This document shows, one piece after another, positions 5,630-14,003 of a stretch of DNA of 14,013 nucleotides. Origin of the DNA: an uncultured Oscillospiraceae bacterium (GTDB taxonomy: Bacteria > Bacillota > Clostridia > Oscillospirales > Oscillospiraceae); NCBI GenBank assembly GCA_934597585.1, contig CAKTSA010000038.1, forward strand, positions 1 to 14,013. Reading direction: 5' to 3'. The translations under genes and the position numbers were made by a program. Numbering within the stretch: position 1 is the stretch's first letter; every line of letters starts with the position of its first letter. The notes below the pieces were generated by a model, which had not been told where the DNA came from, made no database searches, and was given only the letters and a program-made list of their open reading frames with translations.

Positions 5630-8600
5630 TTACAATTTTACCGTGGAATCTGTGTGGAAGAAGTATAAAAGCTTCTCAGACACGTTCTTTTCCAGCACCT
5701 GGCCCAGGGCCAGGGCGTAGGCCTCCAGCTGGGGGCGGTAGCCCTCGGCCCGCTGGGGCTGCTGGGACGGGGTGATGCGGTCGGTTTTGAAGTCCACCAC
5801 CACCAGGCCAGCGGTTGTTTCAAAGGTGCAGTCCACCACGCCCTGGAGCATCAGCTCCTCCCCTGCCGCCCGGGGGTCGTACAGGGCGGCGTCGGTCAGC
5901 AGGGTGAAGCGGTACTCCCGCCAGACCTGCCGCGCATCGCGGATGCGCTGGGCCAGGGGCGAGGCCAGGAAGCGGGCCACCATGGCGCAGTCCACTGCTG
6001 CGGCCTGTTGAGCCGTCAGCAGACGGCGGGCGGCCAGCTTTGCCACCTCCTCCGCTACCGCCGCGGCTGTGGCGGGGGTGCGGAAGTCGATATACTGCAT
6101 GACGGCGTGGACGGCGGTGCCCCTCTCCGCCGCGGTCAGGCCGGTGGCCGCCTGCAGGAACCTGGGCTTTTCAAACAGCACCGGGCGGCGGCGGGTGGGG
6201 GCGCCGTCGGCGATCTCCTCGTCAATGGCGCGGCCCTTCAGCTGGGTGGCGGTCACCTTGCCGGGGGTGAGGGCGGCGCACTGGTGGGGATAGGTCCAAG
6301 TCAGTGGGGCGGGATCGAAGGGCTGCGCCGCGGCGGCGCTGTCCGGCAGCAGTACGCCGTCCGCCGTGGGGGCGGGGGCGGTCAGGGACAGGGGGTCCTC
6401 CCAGAGATAGACCTGCCAGCCGCCGTCCTCGGCGGTCAGCTCCGGGTTGGGGACGCCGGCCCATTGGCAGAGCCTGGCGCCCTGGGCGGTACACAGCAGG
6501 GGCAGCAGCACCCAGTCGCCCAGGCAGCGGCCCGCCGCCACCGCCTCCGGCGGTGTGGGGACGCCGGCCATGCCGGCCAGGTCGGTGATCCGCTTGCGGC
6601 CATTGCGGCGGCAGTCCACGGCGATCATCTTCTCCTGGGCGCGGGTCATGGCCACGTAGAGGATGCGCATCTCCTCGGATTTGCTCTCCCGCTCCAGCTG
6701 CAGGGCCACGGCGGTCTTGCTGACGGTGTCGTAGCGGATATGGCGGTCGCGGTCCACCCGCTCGGTGCCCAGGCCCAGCTGGGGGTGGACCAGCACCGGC
6801 TCCTGGATATCCCGGGCGTCAAAGCGCTTGCTGAGGTCGCAGAGGAAGACGATGGGAAACTCCAAACCCTTGGACTTGTGGATGGACATGATGCGGACGC
6901 CGCCGGCGCTCTGGCGGGTGGAGAGATCCGGCACGTCGCCGTTCTCCAGCAGTGTGCGCAGGTGGGCGGTGAACTGGAAGAGGCTCTTCTTCCCTGCCCC
7001 GGCCATCTGGCGGGCATAGGTATAGAAGGTCACCAGGTTATCCCGGCGGGCCCGGCCGCCGGGCATGGCGCCGAACACCGCCACGCAGCGGCAGGTGTTG
7101 TAGATATGCCACACCAGCGTATCCACCGGCTCGTCCCGGGCGGCGGAACGCAGCTCGTGGAGGGTCTGCAGGAACGCCTGGGTATCGGGACTCTCGTCCA
7201 ACAGAAGGGCGTCGTAGTAGTCGCCGTCACGCTGCAGGGTACGGATGGCCGCCAGGCGGTCCGGCGTGAAGCCGAACAGGGGCGAGCGCAGCACGGAGAT
7301 CAGGGGCACGTCCTGGCGGGGGTTGTCGATGACCTGGAGAAGGGACCAGATGACGGCGATCTCCACGGTGGCGAAGAAGTCGCTGCTCTCGTCGGCGGCG
7401 CAGGGGATATTCCGGGCCGCCAGGGCCGCCGTGAAGGCCTTCAGGCGGCTGCGGGGGGAGCGCATCAGGATCACGAAGTCCTCCGGCGTGCAGGGCCGCA
7501 GGCCGTCGCCGTCGGTGACGGGATAGCCCTGGTCCAGCATCTGACGGATGCGGTGGGCCACGAAGCGGGCCTCCACCACCGAGCGGTCGAGGCGCTCCTC
7601 CTCGGTATCATCGGCGTTGAGGAAGTGGTATTCCGCGGCGGTATCGTCGTGAGGGGGATAGTACTCGGCGCCGAAATAGAGGCGCTCCTGCGGGCCGTAG
7701 TTCATCTCGCCCATGCGGCGGGACATGATGCTGCGGAAGATGGCGTTGCAGCCCTCCAGCACGCTGGGGCGGGAGCGGAAGTTCTTGCTGAGCAGCACCT
7801 TGCGGGGCTGGCCCTCCGCCGCCTCGGCCGCCGGGACGTAGGCGTTGTATTTCTCCAGGAAGATGGTGGGGTCCGCCAGGCGGAAGCGGTAGATGCTCTG
7901 CTTTACGTCGCCCACGGTGAAAAGGTTCTGCTGCTGGCGGGAGATGGCGGTGAAGATGCAGTTCTGGACGTCGTTGGCGTCCTGATACTCGTCCACCATG
8001 ATCTCGCAGTAGCGCTCCGCCACCTGGCGGGCCAGGTCGGTGGGCTGGCCGTCGGGGGTCAGGAGGACCTGGATGGCGTAGTGCTCCTGGTCGGAGAAGT
8101 CCATGGCGTTGCGGCGGGCCTTCTCCGACTGATAGCGGCGGGTGAAATCGGCGGTCAGGTCGATGAGGGCCAGCATGGCGGGGGCCATGGCCGCCATATC
8201 CGCCAGGTGGTCCGCCTGGTCGGCGTCGAAGGGCCGGGTGATCTCCTTCAGGGCGGCCTTGCACTGCTTGATCAGGGTCTGCAGGTGCTCCTTTTCCGGG
8301 TGCTCGCCCTTGACGATGCCCATGCGGCGGAAGGCGGGACGGAGAAATGCCATGTCCTTCCAGTTGCCCTGGAAGGCGGAGAGGGCCCGCAGCTGGGCGG
8401 CCGTCTCTGTCAGGCGGTCGGCGTAGGCGGCGGCCACGGCGTCGTCCAGGATGCTGCCGGCGGCCTTGTCCAGGATGTCGGACCAGAATTCCGCCTTGGC
8501 GGCGGCGTCGCCCATGATGATCTGGCCGTAGGGGGAGCGGCCCAGGTCCTCCGGCAGGGTCTCCCAATCCCGGCGCACCTTGTCCAGCCACCGGAGGGGG

Positions 8601-9172
8601 TAGGGATGGCTCTGGAGCTTGCGGTGCAGCTCCAGCACCAGGCGCTCCAGGGCCCGGTCGTCACGGCCGGCGCCCAGGGTCTCCGCCAGCTGCTGGCGCT
8701 GGGGGTCCATATGGACATAGAAGTCCTCCAGAACACGCTCCAGGACGCGCTCCTTCACCATGTCGGCCTCCTGCTCGTCCAGAACGCGGAAGTCCGGGGT
8801 CAGGGCGTGGCCGTCGATGGGGGGCAGGCGATAGACATTCTCCCGCAGCAGGGCGGCGCAGAAGGCGTCCACCGTCTTGATGTCCGCCTGGTACACACGG
8901 AACAGCTGGCGGCGGAGATGGGCATCCTCCGGATGCTCCGCCACCCGTTTGGACAGCTCGGCGGCGATCTTGCCCCGCAGCTCGGCGGCGGCGGCCTTGG
9001 TATAGGTGATGATGAGGAAGTCATCCACGGAGCGCTGGTCCTGGATGATATAGCGGAACAGCCGCTCCACCAGCACCTTGGTCTTGCCGGAGCCGGCGGC
9101 GGCGGAGACCAGCAGGCTGCCGCCCCGGTCCTCTACCGCGGCGCGCTGGTCCCGTGTCAATTCAACAGCCAT
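5630..9172 (-). CDS. addA: ATP-dependent helicase/nuclease subunit A (AddA)
   Basis: The 1180-residue protein has the normal length of AddA. It unwinds broken DNA ends from 3' to 5', and with AddB it produces Chi-regulated 3' tails for RecA. The UvrD-like motor is complete: Walker A AAAGSGKT (24-31), DEYQD (394-398), GDVKQSIYRFR (421-431), KNFRSR (463-468), SIHKSKGLEFP (763-773) and YVAMTRAQEK (839-848). The C-terminal RecB-type nuclease is also intact: H1022, D1114, D1127 and K1129 in VVDFKTDR, and Q1148 with Y1152. The ATG at 9172 was chosen because AGGAGG precedes it and the protein then starts at the helicase Q-motif region (LTRDQ). The open frame extends to 9394, but that part lies within addB in another frame. 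Confidence 0.97.
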   Translation of the reverse strand: MAVELTRDQRAAVEDRGGSLLVSAAAGSGKTKVLVERLFRYIIQDQRSVDDFLIITYTKAAAAELRGKIAAELSKRVAEHPEDAHLRRQLFRVYQADIKTVDAFCAALLRENVYRLPPIDGHALTPDFRVLDEQEADMVKERVLERVLEDFYVHMDPQRQQLAETLGAGRDDRALERLVLELHRKLQSHPYPLRWLDKVRRDWETLPEDLGRSPYGQIIMGDAAAKAEFWSDILDKAAGSILDDAVAAAYADRLTETAAQLRALSAFQGNWKDMAFLRPAFRRMGIVKGEHPEKEHLQTLIKQCKAALKEITRPFDADQADHLADMAAMAPAMLALIDLTADFTRRYQSEKARRNAMDFSDQEHYAIQVLLTPDGQPTDLARQVAERYCEIMVDEYQDANDVQNCIFTAISRQQQNLFTVGDVKQSIYRFRLADPTIFLEKYNAYVPAAEAAEGQPRKVLLSKNFRSRPSVLEGCNAIFRSIMSRRMGEMNYGPQERLYFGAEYYPPHDDTAAEYHFLNADDTEEERLDRSVVEARFVAHRIRQMLDQGYPVTDGDGLRPCTPEDFVILMRSPRSRLKAFTAALAARNIPCAADESSDFFATVEIAVIWSLLQVIDNPRQDVPLISVLRSPLFGFTPDRLAAIRTLQRDGDYYDALLLDESPDTQAFLQTLHELRSAARDEPVDTLVWHIYNTCRCVAVFGAMPGGRARRDNLVTFYTYARQMAGAGKKSLFQFTAHLRTLLENGDVPDLSTRQSAGGVRIMSIHKSKGLEFPIVFLCDLSKRFDARDIQEPVLVHPQLGLGTERVDRDRHIRYDTVSKTAVALQLERESKSEEMRILYVAMTRAQEKMIAVDCRRNGRKRITDLAGMAGVPTPPEAVAAGRCLGDWVLLPLLCTAQGARLCQWAGVPNPELTAEDGGWQVYLWEDPLSLTAPAPTADGVLLPDSAAAAQPFDPAPLTWTYPHQCAALTPGKVTATQLKGRAIDEEIADGAPTRRRPVLFEKPRFLQAATGLTAAERGTAVHAVMQYIDFRTPATAAAVAEEVAKLAARRLLTAQQAAAVDCAMVARFLASPLAQRIRDARQVWREYRFTLLTDAALYDPRAAGEELMLQGVVDCTFETTAGLVVVDFKTDRITPSQQPQRAEGYRPQLEAYALALGQVLEKNVSEKLLYFFHTDSTVKL

Positions 9173-12100
9173 GGTGATCCTCCTCTCCGTTTTCTGCGGC
9201 CAGCAGGGCCCAGATGTCCGCGTCGTCCAGCTTCTGGAGCTGCCGCCGCTGATCCCGCGTCTCGTCGAAATAGCAGGCGGAGGCAAATGCACAGTAGCTG
9301 CAGGCGCTGACCTGACTGCCCCGGACATAGGGGTCGGTGTCGATGTTGCCCTGGGCGATCTCGCCGGCGATCTGGTGCAGGAGGCGGTCCACATAGCGGC
9401 CCAGGTGGCCCAGCTGGGCCGCCGAGGCCAGGTCGCCGGACAGGGAGCCGTCCCGCTTGACGGCGACGGGCAGGTAGCAGGGCTTTTCCAGGGCGCTGTG
9501 CTCCATGGCCTGCAGCACCTGGGGGTCGCTGAGCACCAGGCCGGTGCGGCGCAGCTCGCCGCGCAGAGCAGCCTCCAGCTCCTGGTCGGTGATGTCCCGG
9601 TCCTTGCGCAGGATCACGTCCCGGACGGGCTGATACAGCACGCCGCAGGGGACGACGGGATAGCCGAAATAGGACTGGCCCTCCCGCTCCAGGGTGAAGA
9701 GGTACAGCAGCATCTGGATGCCCAGGCCGTAGCGGACGTCGTTGAGATCGAAGCTCTTTTTGCCGGTCTTGTAATCCACCACACGGAGATAGAGCTTGCC
9801 GTCGTGGAGCCAGCCGTCCACGCGGTCCACCTTGCCGGAGACCGACAGTGCCGCGCCGTCCTGGCGGACGGTGATGGCGGGCAGGTCGCCCTGGCGGCCG
9901 CCGAAGGCCAGCTCGAAGGACACAGGGACGAAGTCGGACTGGCGCATCTCCTGGGCGATGCTGAGAATGATGGTATTGGCCGTCTCCCGCAGGCGGCTGA
10001 AGAGGTAGCGGAAGCGGGCGGATCGGTTGGGATAGTCGTCGATCTTCTCGGCGGCGTAGCGGGAGACGTAGTCCTTCACCATGCGGCGCAGGTCCTCGTC
10101 GTTGACCTGGGCATAGCCCCCCAGGTCCTTTACATCCCGGTTGACGTTTTCCAGCAGGTAGTGGAGGAAGGTGCCCACCTCCGGCGCCTCGAAGCCGGCT
10201 TTTTTCCGTTCGCGGGCCCGGAGGCCGTATTCCATGAAGTAGCCGAAGTGGCAGGACTTCACCTGGTCGATGCGGCTGGCGGACATGGCGATGGAGCGGC
10301 CGTACAGGGACTGCACCGCCTCGGGCGACAGGCGGCCCCGCTCCATGCGGCGGGCCCGGTCCATGGCGGAGAGGGCGGCGGCGTAGTCGGGGCTGCCGAC
10401 AAAGAAGCGCCAGAGCTGCTGGTCCTCCACCGCGGCGCACAGGGCGGTGGCGGGAACGGTCAGGCGATAGGCGCCGTCCTCCCGCCGGATCTTCGTCTGG
10501 GGGAAGAGGCGGGTCAGGCGCTCCACCACGAAGGAGGGGCGCAACTCCGCGCCGGTCACGTCGGTGACGGGCCACGAGACGCGCAGCTGCTCCGTGGGCT
10601 GGACCAGGCAGGCGTAGATATTCTGCAGCTCGTTGTCCAGGGCGTCAAAGGTGGCGTCGGACAGGGGGATATCCCGCTGGGCCAGGGCCTGGCGGTCGTC
10701 GCTGTCCAGCACGCCGCCGTCCCGGTCGATCTGGGGCAGCAGGTGGTCGTTGGCCCCCAGCAGGAACAGGACGCGGACCCGGTGGCGGTCGTTGCGGGTG
10801 ATCTCACTGACCTTCACTTGGTCCAGGGTGGCGGGGATGGTGCCCACGCTGTACTGGGTCAGCACCAGGCGCAGGAGGCGGGCGAATTCCTCGCCGTCCA
10901 GCTGGGTATCGGCCAAGATCTCCACGAACTGATCCAGCACATCGCAGAAGATCTGCCACAGCTGGGCGTATTCCTCCGCCAGCTGCACCTGGCCGGAGGC
11001 CAGAAGGCCATCGGCCTTGTCCCGCAGGGCCTCCGGCACACCGGCGGAGGCGGCGAATTCATACAGGCCGCGGGCCTTGTCCCGGGCGGCAGGCTGCTGC
11101 TTCAAGCCCTCGGCCAGGGCCGAGAGGGGCCGGCGCACCTTCTCCCGGATGCGGTTGATCTCGGCAAGGCGGGCGGAGCGCTCCTCGGTCAGATCCATGC
11201 CGTAGCCGTCGGGGTTCAGGGTCCAGGGGGTATCGCGAAGCCACATATTGCCCCGGATGTCCCAGCGGATGACGTAGTTTTCCAGCAGGTCGCACTCCGC
11301 CTCCGTGACGCCGGTCATGCCGGTTTTCAGATAGCGGAACATGTCCTCGTACTCGAAGCCGCCGGTGACGGCGTCCACGGCGGACAGCAGCAGCGTCATG
11401 ACGGGCTTTTCCAGGATGTCGCTGCGGCGGCTGATGTAGGCGGGGATGCCGTCCCGCCGGAAGATGGACTCCAGCAGCGGGCCGTAGATATCCATGCTGC
11501 GGGTGGCCACGGCCATGTCCCGGTAGCGATAGCCCTGTTGGGCAAGCTGGCGGATCTGGGCGGCGGCGTACTCCACCTCCGTATAGGCGGTGGCCGCCTG
11601 GTAGAGGGTCACGGCGTCGGTATCCCCTTCCCAGGGGGTATCGCCGCCGAAGAAATGTCGCTCCAGATGGCTCAGGGGGGTGTCGTTCCGGCGCGTCAGG
11701 TATTCCAGGCGGCACGGGGTGCCCGCCTCCTGGGCCATGCGGATGAGACGGTCCTTCTGGGCGGCGGCGTTCTGGAACTGCTGGCCGGCGCGATCCCCCA
11801 GCAGGGTGACGGTGACGCTATGGCAGCGGCGCAGAGCCTGGGCCAGGATGCTCTCCTCCTGCTTGTTGAAGAAGGAGAAGCCATCCAGGTACAGGTCCTT
11901 GCCGTTCAGATAGTGGGCATGGGGCAGACTGTCGTGGAGCTTCTGCAGGCGGGAGCGGGTGTCGGTACCGCCGTGGCGCAGCCTGGCGTCGTAGGCGGCA
12001 AAGATCAGGGCCACGTCACGCAGCTTGTCGCCCATGGCGCCCTCCATGTCCGCCACGTGGCGATAGAGGGTCTCCGGGGCGATCTGATAGGCGTAGAACT

Positions 12101-12470
12101 CGTCGGCCAGGGTGGTGAGCTGGTGGAGAAAGGCCGAGCGCTGGGAGGGGCGGCCGAAGACCTTCAGCTGGGTCTGGAGCTCCTGCAGGCAGCGGCGCAT
12201 GGTCAGCAGCTTGCCGCCGTTGTCCAGCGTCACGTCGGCCAGGCCGCCGGTCTCGCCCAGCACGCGGGTGGCAAGGCTCTGGAAGGTGAGGACCTCGGCG
12301 CTGCGGCTGGCGGTGGGGCCGCAGGCGCGGCACAGGTCCAGCTCCGCCTCGTGGGAGGTGTGCTCCGGCACCAGCAGCAGCTGGGGACGGCTCTCCCGCT
12401 GCTGGCGGATGGTCTCCAGCACGCGGGCGGATTTGCCGCTTCCTGCGCGACCGATCCAGATGGACAGCAT
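9162..12470 (-). CDS. addB: ATP-dependent helicase/nuclease subunit B (AddB)
   Basis: The 1102-residue protein partners AddA in end resection and in this family recognises Chi. It starts with the P-loop GRAGSGKS (7-14) and lacks the other helicase motifs, as usual for AddB. The C-terminal nuclease has H770, D882, D899 with K901 in VVDYKTGKK, and Q919 with Y923. Four cysteines, C740 and then C1057, C1060 and C1066 (CSYC-x5-C), match the iron-sulfur cluster that locks the nuclease domain. The start at 12470 follows AGGAGG at eight bases and places the P-loop at its usual distance. The open frame to 12980 runs through the promoter and is not used. Its stop overlaps the addA start by 11 bases, so the order of translation is addB then addA. 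Confidence 0.96.
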   Translation of the reverse strand: MLSIWIGRAGSGKSARVLETIRQQRESRPQLLLVPEHTSHEAELDLCRACGPTASRSAEVLTFQSLATRVLGETGGLADVTLDNGGKLLTMRRCLQELQTQLKVFGRPSQRSAFLHQLTTLADEFYAYQIAPETLYRHVADMEGAMGDKLRDVALIFAAYDARLRHGGTDTRSRLQKLHDSLPHAHYLNGKDLYLDGFSFFNKQEESILAQALRRCHSVTVTLLGDRAGQQFQNAAAQKDRLIRMAQEAGTPCRLEYLTRRNDTPLSHLERHFFGGDTPWEGDTDAVTLYQAATAYTEVEYAAAQIRQLAQQGYRYRDMAVATRSMDIYGPLLESIFRRDGIPAYISRRSDILEKPVMTLLLSAVDAVTGGFEYEDMFRYLKTGMTGVTEAECDLLENYVIRWDIRGNMWLRDTPWTLNPDGYGMDLTEERSARLAEINRIREKVRRPLSALAEGLKQQPAARDKARGLYEFAASAGVPEALRDKADGLLASGQVQLAEEYAQLWQIFCDVLDQFVEILADTQLDGEEFARLLRLVLTQYSVGTIPATLDQVKVSEITRNDRHRVRVLFLLGANDHLLPQIDRDGGVLDSDDRQALAQRDIPLSDATFDALDNELQNIYACLVQPTEQLRVSWPVTDVTGAELRPSFVVERLTRLFPQTKIRREDGAYRLTVPATALCAAVEDQQLWRFFVGSPDYAAALSAMDRARRMERGRLSPEAVQSLYGRSIAMSASRIDQVKSCHFGYFMEYGLRARERKKAGFEAPEVGTFLHYLLENVNRDVKDLGGYAQVNDEDLRRMVKDYVSRYAAEKIDDYPNRSARFRYLFSRLRETANTIILSIAQEMRQSDFVPVSFELAFGGRQGDLPAITVRQDGAALSVSGKVDRVDGWLHDGKLYLRVVDYKTGKKSFDLNDVRYGLGIQMLLYLFTLEREGQSYFGYPVVPCGVLYQPVRDVILRKDRDITDQELEAALRGELRRTGLVLSDPQVLQAMEHSALEKPCYLPVAVKRDGSLSGDLASAAQLGHLGRYVDRLLHQIAGEIAQGNIDTDPYVRGSQVSACSYCAFASACYFDETRDQRRQLQKLDDADIWALLAAENGEEDHHGC

Positions 12471-12509
12471 AGGCGTGTCCTCCTCTCGTGTGGGGTAGTC
12501 TTTGGGGAT

Positions 12510-12538
12510 ATTATAGCGTATTTTGGGGAAATTGGAAA
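12510..12538 (-). promoter_or_regulatory. Promoter of the addBA operon
   Basis: On the minus strand TTTCCA (12533-12538) and a perfect TATAAT (12510-12515) are 17 bases apart, about 40 bases upstream of the addB ATG. The -35 box is weak (four of six). No clear LexA-type box was recognised around it. Confidence 0.7.
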
Positions 12539-12579
12539 GTGGGCGGAGGAAAAAAGACGGGGTAAAGACGATATTTTGC

Positions 12580-12608
12580 TTGCCAAGGAGAGAAGATACT
12601 GATACAAT
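12580..12608 (+). promoter_or_regulatory. Promoter of the transglutaminase-dockerin gene
   Basis: TTGCCA (12580-12585) and TACAAT (12603-12608) are 17 bases apart, each five of six to consensus. The start codon follows about 33 bases later. It is divergent from the addBA promoter, with 41 bases between the two -35 boxes. Confidence 0.8.
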
Positions 12609-12641
12609 GGAATTATCGAAAAAAAGTAAGGGGGCCTTGTG

Positions 12642-13856
12642 ATGAGAGAGAGGATGAGACGGGCGGCGGCGCTGCTGTGCGCCGTGGTGATGGCGCTGGC
12701 GCTGTGGCCGGTGGAAGCCTGGGCCCTGGAGGAGGACGCGGCCAAGACGCCGGGCTGCTCCTATATGTTCATCAATCCGCTGATCCCCCACAGCGGCGAG
12801 GATATCGCCCTGTTCAGCGCGCCGACGGACTATGCCGTCTATGCCGCCAACTCCAACTTCCCGGTTTTTTCCACGGTGCAGGCCGCCGCCGACTACGCGC
12901 GGGCCGAGGTCAAAAAGCGCGAGGTCCATTCCGTTTTTATGGACATTCCCACCAACTGGGATAACATCCCCGACGACCAATGGACGTCACATTGCCAGCA
13001 GATCAGTGAGCAGATACTGGCGGAGGTGATCCGCCACACCGGCGATCCCACCGACGGCGACTATCTGCTGCTGCACTGCTACGGGATCGGCTATATGGCC
13101 TTCCCCCAGGAGGGCATATGCCGGGTGATCCTGCAGGTCATCAAGTATCTGAGCAGCGCGCCGCAGGACGCGGCGGCTGGCGCAGAGGCTGCCCGGATCC
13201 TGCAGGACCTCCGCCTGGACGGCATGTCGGAGTATGAGAAGATCTGCGCCATCTATGATTGGCTGTGCAGCAACGTGACGTATGACGACAGCGAGCCGGC
13301 TGATGAAACAGCCATGCTGCTGCAGCACTCGGCCTATGCGGCGCTGGTGGAAAAGACCGCCGTGTGCCAGGGCTATGCCACGGCCTTCTACCGGCTGGCG
13401 CTGATGGCGGGGCTGGATGCCCGGGTGGTCACCGGATATGGCGACGGCGGCCCCCACGGGTGGAACATCGTCCGGCTGGACGGCCAGTGGTACTATGTGG
13501 ACGCCACGTGGGACGCCACGTGGAACGCCGGTGTGAAGGAGAAGGACTGGCGCTTCTTCCTGCGCGCCAGTCTGGACCAGCACGAGCTGGATGAGCTGGG
13601 GGAATCGGTGGTGGCCCAGTACCACATCTCCCCGGTAGACTATTACCGGGATGTGGGCCAGCTGAACACAGACGGCAGCATCACCGTGCAGGATATGCAG
13701 CTTCTATACACCTTCCTGACCACAGGAGACGTGCCGGTCGGGCAGAATGTGCTGGCCGACGGCGTTTTCCAGCAGGCGGCGGATGTCAATCGGGACGGTC
13801 AGGTGGATGTGTATGATCTGCAGATGCTGTATGAGATCGTCTGTCAGATACGGTAA
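12642..13856 (+). CDS. Secreted transglutaminase-like protein with C-terminal dockerin
   Basis: The 404-residue protein begins with a signal peptide (MRERMRR, hydrophobic stretch, likely cleavage after AWA at 28). Residues about 195-310 form a transglutaminase-like cysteine protease fold with the full triad: C242 in AVCQGYA, H272 in HGWN and D287 in VDATWD. Such domains cut peptides or crosslink proteins; the substrate is unknown. The dockerin covers 338-402. Its first calcium loop starts with Gln instead of Asp at position 1 (QLNTDGSITVQD, 340-351), while the second, DVNRDGQVDVYD (381-392), is complete. A GTG sits directly before the chosen ATG (12639), but AAGGGGG at 12628-12634 is better spaced for 12642. 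It is transcribed divergently from addB, with no operon partner visible. Residues 40-190 match no domain I recognise. Confidence 0.92.
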   Translation: MRERMRRAAALLCAVVMALALWPVEAWALEEDAAKTPGCSYMFINPLIPHSGEDIALFSAPTDYAVYAANSNFPVFSTVQAAADYARAEVKKREVHSVFMDIPTNWDNIPDDQWTSHCQQISEQILAEVIRHTGDPTDGDYLLLHCYGIGYMAFPQEGICRVILQVIKYLSSAPQDAAAGAEAARILQDLRLDGMSEYEKICAIYDWLCSNVTYDDSEPADETAMLLQHSAYAALVEKTAVCQGYATAFYRLALMAGLDARVVTGYGDGGPHGWNIVRLDGQWYYVDATWDATWNAGVKEKDWRFFLRASLDQHELDELGESVVAQYHISPVDYYRDVGQLNTDGSITVQDMQLLYTFLTTGDVPVGQNVLADGVFQQAADVNRDGQVDVYDLQMLYEIVCQIR

Positions 13857-13857
13857 A

Positions 13858-13889
13858 GTCAAGACCACCCCTCTAAGGGGTGGCTTGAC
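13858..13889 (+). terminator. Long hairpin after the transglutaminase gene
   Basis: GTCAAG and CTTGAC form the outer stem, then one bulged A, then CCACCCCT (13865-13872) pairs with AGGGGTGG (13876-13883). It starts one base after the stop codon, so it may end or protect the upstream transcript. There is no U-tract; the sequence continues ACAAAG. It is also the first of three tandem hairpins leading to the next gene. Confidence 0.55.
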
Positions 13890-13948
13890 AAAGCCCTATA
13901 AGGGCTTAATACAGCCAGCGCCTAAAAGGCGCTGGCTCAGTCTGTCAA
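13885..13948 (+). repeat. Two tandem perfect hairpins enclosed by TTGACA/TGTCAA
   Basis: AAGCCCT (13891-13897) pairs with AGGGCTT (13901-13907), and AGCCAGCGCCT (13913-13923) pairs with AGGCGCTGGCT (13927-13937); each has a 3-base loop. TTGACA (13885-13890) is complementary to TGTCAA (13943-13948), so both hairpins can sit inside one closing stem. That stem competes with the outer stem of the preceding hairpin. It could be a structured leader or the terminal region of a mobile element. The sequence does not decide. Confidence 0.6.
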
Positions 13949-13961
13949 AAAACTACCCAAA

Positions 13962-13998
13962 CGCCCCTGTTTCTGCTATAATAGAAGAAACGGGGGTG
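13962..13998 (+). promoter_or_regulatory. Promoter within an inverted repeat for the last gene
   Basis: TATAAT (13977-13982) is a perfect -10 box; no good -35 lies at the expected distance. It sits in the loop of an imperfect inverted repeat, CCCCTGTTTCT on the left and AGAAACGGGG on the right. The arrangement suits a repressor site or autoregulation. GGGGG (13992-13996) can serve as the ribosome binding site of the next ATG. Confidence 0.55.
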
Positions 13999-14003
13999 TT
14001 TAC

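Noticed and set aside
6008..9310. Plus-strand open frame of 1100 codons opposite addA
   Set aside because: It is an antisense shadow of addA in GC-rich DNA: the translation is dominated by Gly, Ala, Val, His and Gln, has no domain, and the opposite strand encodes a complete AddA.
9078..12602. Plus-strand open frame of 1174 codons opposite addB
   Set aside because: Same reason: low-complexity shadow of AddB, which has all family motifs on the minus strand. It also runs through the divergent promoters.
12471..12980. Upstream extension of the addB frame by 170 codons
   Set aside because: It crosses the addB promoter and the start of the divergent transglutaminase gene; the ATG at 12470 has the ribosome binding site and begins at the P-loop.
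13885..13912. Promoter using the perfect TTGACA at 13885
   Set aside because: The only -10 candidate at the right distance (TAATAC) matches three of six positions, and both lie in hairpin stems.
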